64,000 nt of DNA, from positions 62,001 to 126,000 of the forward strand of contig JANSXZ010000002.1 in the NCBI GenBank assembly GCA_024742705.1, written 5' to 3'. The position numbers were made by a program, and so were the translations under genes. The DNA is from Paracoccaceae bacterium (GTDB lineage: Bacteria; Pseudomonadota; Alphaproteobacteria; Rhodobacterales; Rhodobacteraceae). Below the pieces are notes generated by a model that was not told the DNA's origin, did not search any database, and saw only the letters and a list, made by a program, of their open reading frames with translations. This document shows, one piece after another, positions 56,659-64,000 of the stretch; within the stretch, counting starts at the first letter, position 1, and every line of letters starts with the position of its first letter.

Positions 56659-58713
56659 TCAGTCGATACGCACACGCACCCGCGCGGCATTGCCCCGCGC
56701 GTCCAGAAGCACAAGCGTGGAAAACCCCGCCCCCGGCCGGGGAATATGCCATTCGCCGCCCCGCAACCCCGAGGCCACGACCCGCCCGTTGGCGAGAAGC
56801 GCATAGGGTGGCTGACCGCCCCGGCCCTTTACCGTGATCGGCCCGTCCCCCGCGCCCAGCCGCGCACCATCGGGCGGAAACACGATCCGGGGCGCGCGGG
56901 CGCCGGCGATCTCGAAGGCCGCCGCCGGCGGGCGGTATCTCTGCAACCGCGCGGGCAACGTCACCGGGCCCGGCCCCAGCGTGGCGCGGGGCGGCGCGGC
57001 CAGCGGATCGAAGGCGGGTTTCAGCCGGCCAAAGGCCTCGAACAGCACCGGCGCCGCCAGGTCGCCTCCGAATGCGCCGGGCACCGGCGTGCCATCGGCA
57101 CGCCCGATCCACACGCCGATGACATGGCGGCCATCCCAACCGATGGCCCAGGCATCGCGGTGGCCATAGGATGTGCCGGTCTTGTAGGCCAGCGCGCCCG
57201 CCGGTGCCCCCGGAGGCGGCGGCAACCCGGCAAGGATATGCCCGACCTGCCATGCGGCCACCTCCGACACCACCCGGCGGTGCCGCTCGGCCACCGCCTT
57301 GTCCGACGCTGCCGAATGATGATGCAGAGCGATTTCCTCACCGCCCCGCGCCAGGGCCGCGTAAAGCTGAACCAGATCGTGCAGCGACAGCCCGACGCCG
57401 CCCAGCGACACCGCGAGGCCCGGCGCCCGGCCCGCGAGGGCCGGCGCGGCACCCGAACGGCGCAGGGCATCCATGATCCGCGCCGGCCCGATGGCATCCG
57501 CCAAGCGCACGACCGGGATGTTCAGCGATTGCTGCAACGCCAGGCGCACCGGCACATCGCCCCGGAACACGCCATCGAAGTTGCGCGGCGCATAGCGGCC
57601 AAACTGCACCGGCCCGTCGTTTATCAGCGTTTCCGGGTGTACCAGCCCAAGGTCGAAGGCCAGAGCGTAGACCAACGGCTTCAGCGTCGATCCCGGCGAG
57701 CGCAAGGCCTGCGTCATGTCGACAAACCCCTGCCGCGGCCCCGGCGCGTAATCGGGCGATCCGGCCGAGGCAAGGATCGCCCCGCTCTGGTGATCGGCAA
57801 CCAGAATGGCCGCTGACAACCGCGCGACCCCGCCGTGCACCGCATCGCGGGCCAGTGTCTCGATCCGCGCCTGAAGGCCCGCATCCAGCGTCAGGTCGTG
57901 GCGGGAGGCGTCGGGGGTGGCGGCCACGACACGATCGGTCAGATGCGGTGCCAGGCGTACGAACGGTCGCATGGTGTCGGGCAGTTCCGCCGCCATGGCC
58001 TCGGCCTCGGTTTCGGCGTCGATCAGGCCCGCCGCGCGCAGCCGCGCCAGAACCCGCGTCCGCGCCGTCGCGGCGGCATCGGGATGGCGATCGGGCCGCC
58101 GCGCTTCGGGCGCCTGCGGAAGCGCCACCAGCATCGCGATTTCCGCGGCGGTCAGCCGGGCGGGCGGCTTTCCGAACCATCCCAGGGACGCCGCGCGCAG
58201 GCCTTCCAGGTTGCCGCCATAAGGCGCGTGCAACAGGTAGAGCCGCAGGATATCGGTTTTCTCCAGCCGCTGTTCCAGCGCCAGCGCCACGCGGATCTGC
58301 CGCAGCTTGCCGCGCCATTGTCCGGTTCCCGAATTCTCGAGCAGCCGCGCAACCTGCATCGTCAGGGTAGAACCGCCCGAAACCCGCCGCCCGTGCCACA
58401 GCATCTGCGCCATCGCGCGCAGCATTGCGCGCGGATCGACACCGCGATGCTGCAAGAACCGCTTGTCTTCATAGCGCAGCAGCGCAGCGATGAAATCAGG
58501 ATCAACCGCGTCTGGTCGCAAATCAAGACGCCAGCGGCCGTTTTCAACCGGGTACACCCGCAACAGCGCGCCGTTGCGGTCGCGCAGTTCGGTGCCCGTC
58601 TGCGACAGGATCGCCGGCACCTGCGTGGCCGCGATCCAGCGTTGGCCCGCGTCGCGCAGCCCCGCACCGGCCCCCAGCACCAGAACCAGCGCCAGAAGCA
58701 GCCGGTGGATCAT
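56659..58713 (-). CDS. pbpC: Penicillin-binding protein 1C
   Basis: 684 aa bifunctional peptidoglycan synthase: N-terminal membrane anchor (residues 4-17), GT51 transglycosylase with YEDKRFLQHRGVDPRAMLRA (about 80) and GGSTLTMQVARL. Transpeptidase with S-T-L-K (SPGSTLKPLVY), S-L-N (QSLNIP) and KTGTSYG, and a C-terminal PBP1C-specific domain. All catalytic motifs are intact. ATG 58713 overlaps the alpha-2-macroglobulin stop (ATGA), the conserved pairing for envelope protection. Confidence 0.94.
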   Translation of the reverse strand: MIHRLLLALVLVLGAGAGLRDAGQRWIAATQVPAILSQTGTELRDRNGALLRVYPVENGRWRLDLRPDAVDPDFIAALLRYEDKRFLQHRGVDPRAMLRAMAQMLWHGRRVSGGSTLTMQVARLLENSGTGQWRGKLRQIRVALALEQRLEKTDILRLYLLHAPYGGNLEGLRAASLGWFGKPPARLTAAEIAMLVALPQAPEARRPDRHPDAAATARTRVLARLRAAGLIDAETEAEAMAAELPDTMRPFVRLAPHLTDRVVAATPDASRHDLTLDAGLQARIETLARDAVHGGVARLSAAILVADHQSGAILASAGSPDYAPGPRQGFVDMTQALRSPGSTLKPLVYALAFDLGLVHPETLINDGPVQFGRYAPRNFDGVFRGDVPVRLALQQSLNIPVVRLADAIGPARIMDALRRSGAAPALAGRAPGLAVSLGGVGLSLHDLVQLYAALARGGEEIALHHHSAASDKAVAERHRRVVSEVAAWQVGHILAGLPPPPGAPAGALAYKTGTSYGHRDAWAIGWDGRHVIGVWIGRADGTPVPGAFGGDLAAPVLFEAFGRLKPAFDPLAAPPRATLGPGPVTLPARLQRYRPPAAAFEIAGARAPRIVFPPDGARLGAGDGPITVKGRGGQPPYALLANGRVVASGLRGGEWHIPRPGAGFSTLVLLDARGNAARVRVRID

Positions 58714-61700
58714 TCGGCGATCACCACGCGCCCGGTCGCGGTGCGGGCCCGAAAGGCCGGCCGGTACATGTCTTCGACCGAGGCCGCCGGATGATGGAAC
58801 GTGCCGGGGCTGACCGCCCGCGCGACATAGGCCAGGGTGATTTGCCCCGCAGCGATTGAATCGACCGCCGCCAGGAAGCGATCGGTGCGGAATTCGGCAT
58901 GTTCGGCAAAGGACGGTTCCAGCCATTGCAGATCGCGCAAATCGCCGGCGCGGATCAGGTTGGGGTTGTCGATCTCGATTCCGGCGGGCAGCGGATCGTC
59001 GATCATCAGTCGCCCGGCCGCCCCTGCGGTGGGCACGACTGTCAGAACCGTGACGAACCTGTCGCCCAGCCGCATTCTCGCCGGGTCGAGGCTCTGCCCG
59101 TCCAGCGTATAGTGGTCACGGGCGATCGTGTAGCCGGTGCCGCCGGCGGGCGGCGCCACAAGCGGCACACCGATGGTGGTCAGCGTGATCTCGGTGCGGT
59201 CCGCGGCGGTCAGCGCATAGCTCGTGTCGCGCATCGCGCTGTCGACCATGCGCACGAACGGGCCAGAAACAGGCGTGCCGTTCACGCGCAGCGCCGCCGC
59301 GCCGTCCGAAGCGATCAGCGCCTGCGCCGCGAGAAGCGACCACGCCGCCTCTTGCGTCGACCGCTGGCTGCCGGCGCCGGTGCCGACGCGGCGTGTCAGG
59401 GCCGCAAGATCGACGGCCGTGCTGCCCGCCTCGGCGGCCAGTGTCAGCACCCCGGCGGCATCGCGCAGCCCCGTGCCATAATCGCCGCGCCACACCGGGG
59501 CTTCGTCCGGTTGTACATCGATCATCCGCATCGCCCGGCCAAACAGTGCATCAGCGCGCAGCTGGTCGCCGTAGGCCGCCAGCGCCGCGCCCAGTTGCGC
59601 CACCGCCAGAGGCGTGGCCAGCGCATCGGCCTTCACGTCGGCGTAGTACCGCAGGTCGCCCATCGCCGCGGCCCCTTCACGCGCCAGCACCATCAGCGCA
59701 TAGGCGATATCCTCGCCACCGCTGTCGAAATCCGGCGCATAAGCCAGCCGGTTGCGCAGATTGTCCATCGCCAGGGCAAAGGCACGGTCGGGCACCGCAT
59801 GGCCCAGCGCGCGCGCCCGCCCGAGAAAATCGGTGACATAGGCATCGAGCCAGAACTCGCCGGACTGCGCACGCCAGAGGCCAAAGGCTCCGTTGGCGGA
59901 TTGCCGCGTCAGAACCCGTTCGATCGCCGAGGCGATCCGCGCATCGACAGCCGGACCATCGCCCAGCCCGACCGCCCGCGCCACCGCGCCCAGGTACAGC
60001 AGCGGCATCGCCTGGCTGGCCACCTGTTCGGTGCAGCCATAGGGATAGCGATCGAGTTGTCCCAGAAGGCCCGGTGCATCGAACCGGCCCAGCGCGCCCG
60101 CCGACACCAAGGCAGTGCCGGATCCGGGTATGTAATCCGTCAGAACGTCATGGGTAAGGGTAAAGCTGTCGCCGGCGTCCAGCGTGAACCGCCGCGTCGC
60201 TGCGACCTGCGGATCGTTGGCGCGCACCGCCAATCGCAGGATCTGGCGAAGCACCTGGCCATCCGGCAGGGTCAGTGCGATGGTCATCTGGTGATCGCCC
60301 GGTACCGCCCCGGCCGTGACCGGCACCACCGCCACATGCGACCCGCCGCCCAGCAGATCGAAGGCGGTGCGGCCCTGGCCCAGCGTAAGACCCGGCGTTG
60401 ACGTCAGATCGATCTGCATCGCGCCTGCCGGGCCGTCGGCATGGACGATCTCCAGCCGCACGCGGCTGGTATCGCCCGGCGCCAGGAACCGCGGCAGGCC
60501 CGCCGTCACCACGACCGGATCGCGCACCAGAACATCGCGTGACGCCTGGCCCACGGCACTGCCGCTCCAGACCACCGCCATCAGCCGAAGCGTGCCGTTG
60601 AAATCGGGCAATTCCAGCGGCACCTCGGCCATGCCGTTGGCATCCACCGTCACCAGCCCGCTGAACACCGCCATCAGGTCCTGTGTCGGCGGTGGCGATT
60701 GCATCCGCGCCGCATTGCTGTCGCCACCCGAACGCACCGTGCCCATGGCGCCGTTCAGCCCGTCGATCAACCGTCCGTAGACATCGCGCAACTCCATGCC
60801 CAGCCGCCGCTGGCCGAAATAGTGCCCGGCCGGATCCGGTGCGGCAAATCCCGTCATGTTCAAAATCCCGACATCGACGGCCGCCAGCGTCAGGTGGGCG
60901 GTTTCGCCGGGTGCGATTCCTTCCACCGCGACCCGCGCGCGCAACGTGCCGCGCGGGCGTACCAGATCGGGCGTCTCGATGGCGACGCCCAGGGCCCTTT
61001 CGCCGGGGCGCACACGCGCATGGGCCAGCCCCAGCGCCCGCGCCGGGTTCTGGCCGGACGCGGCATCCATCGGGCGGATCAACGTCGCGGTCACATAGGC
61101 GCCGCTGCCCCAATCGTCGGTCACATCGAGAGGCACGCGGGTTTCACCGGCGTCCACCGCGACGGTCTGCCGTGCGATCAGTCGGTTGGACATCACCGAC
61201 ACCAGAACCGTGCCGGCGGTGCGGGCCACAATGCGCAACTGCGCGACATCGCCGAGGGCGTAATCGGCGCGGTCCAGCGCCACCTCCAGCCGGTCCGGGG
61301 TGGGCGATCCGGCGGCCGGCGCATGCCAGCCGGCGTGAAAATCCCGCGATGCGGCGGTGTATTCCCCGCCCAGACGTTCCACGACCATTTCATACCGGCC
61401 CCAATCGACCGGCGCGGACACCACCACCGGGGCCGCGCCCAGCCGCGTTTCGCCGGTGGCAACGCGGGTGCGCCGGGTTGTCGGTTCCCAGTTCCATTCG
61501 CCATAAAGCTGATACCACTCGTACCGGGTTTCGACACGGTTCAGCGTCCAGCGCACCGGCATGGCAAGCGGTGTCAGATCGGGCGCCAGCGCGACAACCT
61601 CGAAGCTGGCCGAGCCGCCTTCGGGCACCACATCGCGAAAGATCGGCCGCAGCCCGATCACCGGCGTATCCGGCGCGACGGGCGCGACAACCTCGCGTTC

Positions 61701-64000
61701 GACGGGCCGCCCCGTGCCTTCGGCCACACGGACGGTAAAGCGCGCCTCGGTCATCTGGCCTTCGACCGGCCCGCGCGGCAACGTCACCGGCACCTGCGCG
61801 CCACCGGACGCATCGGTGCGGACATCGCCAAAGTAGGCGCTGACCGGGGTGTTTTCGGCATCGTGCCGCCCGAACCGGAAGCCGGGCCAGCCGTCGACCG
61901 TCTGTGCCGGGCGCAGCGATACGGTGCCTTCAACCGGCAGATCGGCACCCGGTGCGCCGAACAGGTAATCCGCCTGCACGCCCAGCGGAATCGTATCGCC
62001 CGCGCGCAAGCCCGTGCCGGGCAACGACAGATCGAAATCAATGCGTTCGGGCAGAAAATCCTCAACCAGAACGGTCTGGCGGGCCAGCGCCTCGCCCTGC
62101 GGATCGGTGCGGATCTCAAGGCGCCAGGTGCCGCGCGGCACCGTCGGCCCCAGATCCATCGCGAACACATGCCCGCCCGCCGTGCCGTCGCCGGACACAA
62201 GGCGCAGGTGCTCGACACCGTCGGGCCGGGTCAGAACCGCTGTCAGCGGCACACCCGTCAGCGCGGCGGCGGCATCGTCGCGCGCCAGAACGGTTGCATG
62301 GATCCGCTCGCCGGCGCGGTAGGCGCCGCGGTCGGTGGTCAGGAACACATCCACCGGCCCCGCGGGCGGGCGACCTTCCACACCGCGGTCGGACAGATCA
62401 AAGCCAGGATCGGTCAGCGCCACGAACCCCAGGTCGCCGGTGCCCTGCTCGGCCAGCAACAGCGCAGGCGCCGCACCTCCGGTGCCGCGCAGCAGCCCCG
62501 GCGGCAGGCTGACGAACCCCGCCGCATCGGTTTCGGCCTGTGCCAGAACCGCATTGGCCCGCGATACCAGCGTCACCCGAACCTCGCCGCGCGGACCGGC
62601 ATCCGAAAGGCCCCGCACCCAGACATGCAACCCGTCAGAGCCCTGCGCCGTGCTGATGCCCAGATCAGACAGCACGAACCATTGCGTCGCGCGGGGCGCG
62701 TCGTAGTCTTCACCGCCGGGAACCCGCGCGCTCAGCGCGTAGATGCCCGCGGGCAGATCGCCGATCACATCGCCCATCGGCAGGCGGGTGGTCATGTCGC
62801 GGTTGAGATCCGATTGTACTCTGGCGGTGCCGGTCCAGATTTGCTCGGCCAGATCTGTGGCGAAGGTCTGCTCGTCGTAGTACGACAGCGGCCGGCCGAA
62901 GAATCCGTCCTGCATTGCGCGCAGCAGGTTGCGGTCGCTGACACGGCGCAGCGTCAGGTCCAGCGTCTCAACGTTGACGGTCTCGACCGGAAGAAAGGCG
63001 CCGGCGGTTCTGGGCAACACATAGGCGCGGCCGGCAAAACGCACCGCAGCGGAACGGTCGCGCACATATTGCGCGATCTCGACATCGCGGTGCAGGGTTT
63101 CGCCGCTGGCCGCGGGCAGGCCCCGGCGCAGCGTGAAGACATGGCGCGCGCCGTGTTCCACGCCGTCCAGACAAAGGGTGCGGTCGCTGACCTGCACCGC
63201 CAGACGCGCATCAGACCGGCGCACGAAGGGATCATAATCGGTGCCGGCGCGGATCAGCGGTTCGGAGAACTCGGCGCAGATGCGCGGCGCGGCGGCATCG
63301 CTTTCGACGGTGATGTCGGTGACGCGGAATCCGTATTGCCCGATCGCGCGGTCAAGCGCCGATGCCAGATCGTCACGCGGGGCCTCGGACAGCGCCAGCC
63401 GCAGCGCCGGGATCGCGTCGCGGCCGCGCCCGACCCGTTCCAAAGCCTGCGCCAGACGTTCGAGCGCCAGCGCCCGCGCCGGTCCCGAGGCACCGCGCAG
63501 ATACCCGTTGATCGCCGCCAGCGCCGCGCGGTCGGCCAGAGCGCGCCGCCGCCCGTCGTCGGTTTCACCGATCGCCAGCAGCAGCCGCGCGTATTCAGCC
63601 CAAAGATCGCCCCTGTCGGTCAGCGACACCGCCGCCCCGGTCCAGCGCATCGCGGCCTCGGTATCGCCGGCGGCGCGCCGTTCGGCGGCGGCGTCGGTCG
63701 CGGTCTGGGCGTCCAGCCCGCCGGCCCGGTGCCGGAACCCCAGTTCGGCACCCTGCCGGAGGGCGCGCGCCATGTCCTGATCATTCAGAAACTCCAGCCG
63801 CGCGGCCAGGCCCGCCGCCCGCGACAGGCTGTCGGGCGCGGTCGCCACCTTGCGCGCCGAAACCGCCCCTGCATAGGCGGTTTCGGTTTCAACGCCGCTT
63901 TTGGGAAAACAGGCGTTCGACCGGGTATTGAAGGTGAAGGCCGCGCAGGACACATCGCCTGAACACACCCGGATGCAGGACCGCAGATCGGTATCGAACA
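58710..64000 (-). CDS. Bacterial alpha-2-macroglobulin with N-terminal PAN/apple domain (5' truncated by window edge)
   Basis: At least 1763 residues, open to the window edge; the true start lies beyond 64000. The visible N-terminus FDTDLRSCIRVCSGDVSCAAF is a cysteine-rich PAN/apple-type module, followed by MG domains and the A2M body. The thioester motif GCTEQ (TGCACCGAACAG at 60035-60024 on the minus strand) is intact, so it could trap proteases covalently. Such proteins are periplasmic lipoprotein-like defences acting with PBP1C. The GTG at 63968 is only an internal codon. Confidence 0.92.
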   Translation of the reverse strand, partial: FDTDLRSCIRVCSGDVSCAAFTFNTRSNACFPKSGVETETAYAGAVSARKVATAPDSLSRAAGLAARLEFLNDQDMARALRQGAELGFRHRAGGLDAQTATDAAAERRAAGDTEAAMRWTGAAVSLTDRGDLWAEYARLLLAIGETDDGRRRALADRAALAAINGYLRGASGPARALALERLAQALERVGRGRDAIPALRLALSEAPRDDLASALDRAIGQYGFRVTDITVESDAAAPRICAEFSEPLIRAGTDYDPFVRRSDARLAVQVSDRTLCLDGVEHGARHVFTLRRGLPAASGETLHRDVEIAQYVRDRSAAVRFAGRAYVLPRTAGAFLPVETVNVETLDLTLRRVSDRNLLRAMQDGFFGRPLSYYDEQTFATDLAEQIWTGTARVQSDLNRDMTTRLPMGDVIGDLPAGIYALSARVPGGEDYDAPRATQWFVLSDLGISTAQGSDGLHVWVRGLSDAGPRGEVRVTLVSRANAVLAQAETDAAGFVSLPPGLLRGTGGAAPALLLAEQGTGDLGFVALTDPGFDLSDRGVEGRPPAGPVDVFLTTDRGAYRAGERIHATVLARDDAAAALTGVPLTAVLTRPDGVEHLRLVSGDGTAGGHVFAMDLGPTVPRGTWRLEIRTDPQGEALARQTVLVEDFLPERIDFDLSLPGTGLRAGDTIPLGVQADYLFGAPGADLPVEGTVSLRPAQTVDGWPGFRFGRHDAENTPVSAYFGDVRTDASGGAQVPVTLPRGPVEGQMTEARFTVRVAEGTGRPVEREVVAPVAPDTPVIGLRPIFRDVVPEGGSASFEVVALAPDLTPLAMPVRWTLNRVETRYEWYQLYGEWNWEPTTRRTRVATGETRLGAAPVVVSAPVDWGRYEMVVERLGGEYTAASRDFHAGWHAPAAGSPTPDRLEVALDRADYALGDVAQLRIVARTAGTVLVSVMSNRLIARQTVAVDAGETRVPLDVTDDWGSGAYVTATLIRPMDAASGQNPARALGLAHARVRPGERALGVAIETPDLVRPRGTLRARVAVEGIAPGETAHLTLAAVDVGILNMTGFAAPDPAGHYFGQRRLGMELRDVYGRLIDGLNGAMGTVRSGGDSNAARMQSPPPTQDLMAVFSGLVTVDANGMAEVPLELPDFNGTLRLMAVVWSGSAVGQASRDVLVRDPVVVTAGLPRFLAPGDTSRVRLEIVHADGPAGAMQIDLTSTPGLTLGQGRTAFDLLGGGSHVAVVPVTAGAVPGDHQMTIALTLPDGQVLRQILRLAVRANDPQVAATRRFTLDAGDSFTLTHDVLTDYIPGSGTALVSAGALGRFDAPGLLGQLDRYPYGCTEQVASQAMPLLYLGAVARAVGLGDGPAVDARIASAIERVLTRQSANGAFGLWRAQSGEFWLDAYVTDFLGRARALGHAVPDRAFALAMDNLRNRLAYAPDFDSGGEDIAYALMVLAREGAAAMGDLRYYADVKADALATPLAVAQLGAALAAYGDQLRADALFGRAMRMIDVQPDEAPVWRGDYGTGLRDAAGVLTLAAEAGSTAVDLAALTRRVGTGAGSQRSTQEAAWSLLAAQALIASDGAAALRVNGTPVSGPFVRMVDSAMRDTSYALTAADRTEITLTTIGVPLVAPPAGGTGYTIARDHYTLDGQSLDPARMRLGDRFVTVLTVVPTAGAAGRLMIDDPLPAGIEIDNPNLIRAGDLRDLQWLEPSFAEHAEFRTDRFLAAVDSIAAGQITLAYVARAVSPGTFHHPAASVEDMYRPAFRARTATGRVVIAE

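Noticed and set aside
60699..63962. 1087-codon plus-strand open frame opposite the alpha-2-macroglobulin
   Set aside because: Antisense shadow; Arg/His/Gln-rich with no recognisable motifs.

Overview
The window is a high-GC, tightly packed alphaproteobacterial chromosome segment, most likely from an aerobic anoxygenic phototroph of the Rhodobacterales (Roseobacter-type). The left 25.8 kb is the larger part of a photosynthesis gene cluster. Its order, gene lengths and the PpaA/PpsR regulator pair are typical of that group. The oxygen-dependent ring-E cyclase gene acsF is present. bchE and bchJ are absent from the ppsR-bchG interval that they occupy in Rhodobacter as I remember it.

Layout. (1) 1-2881 (+): end of bchI, then bchD and bchO (Mg-chelatase subunits and an accessory protein). 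(2) 19265-2953 (-): a long superoperon, bchF-bchN-bchB-bchH-bchL-bchM-lhaA-puhA-puhB-puhC-(98-aa conserved gene)-acsF-puhE-hemA, followed by cycA. It covers 5-aminolevulinate synthesis, Mg insertion, methylation, ring-E closure, dark protochlorophyllide reduction, LH1 and reaction-centre H-subunit assembly, and the soluble electron donor. (3) 19581-25770 (+): ppaA-ppsR, then bchG-PucC-like MFS-bchP-idi (bacteriochlorophyll tail addition and reduction, isoprenoid supply). Three TGT-N12-ACA PpsR boxes lie upstream of bchF, ppaA and bchG. Each has TTGACA at its gene-proximal end.

(4) 25939-35353: a surface polysaccharide locus. It has a GT4 glycosyltransferase, a Wza-like export lipoprotein, an NAD-dependent epimerase, a PglC-like phosphoglycosyl transferase, a PglF/CapD-like dehydratase, and a YjbH-YjbF-YjbE-like secretion set. 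No flippase, polymerase or tyrosine kinase is visible. (5) 42898-35450 (-): a tightly spaced catabolic-looking operon. It encodes two peptide-type ABC permeases, a fused double ATPase, an aldehyde dehydrogenase, an SDR oxidoreductase, an Ntn (P1) peptidase/amidase and an alpha/beta hydrolase. A histone-deacetylase-type amidohydrolase is divergent from it.

(6) 44207-49900: an orphan ABC ATPase, a CHCC zinc-finger protein, polA, a hydroxypyruvate isomerase homologue lacking both expected catalytic glutamates, and a DUF1285 protein. (7) 49936-56619 (+): a MoxR-DUF58-BatA/DUF4159-large membrane protein operon with ATGA/GTGA overlaps. (8) 64000-56659 (-): a bacterial alpha-2-macroglobulin (5' end outside the window) and its usual partner, penicillin-binding protein 1C.

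A family of short GC-rich palindromic repeats occurs in four places in or at the edge of the photosynthesis cluster. One copy is inside the bchB reading frame and another supplies the bchB ribosome-binding site. I see no rRNA, tRNA, CRISPR array, insertion sequence or phage genes. All assignments come from reading the sequence and remembered family signatures; no database search was run.
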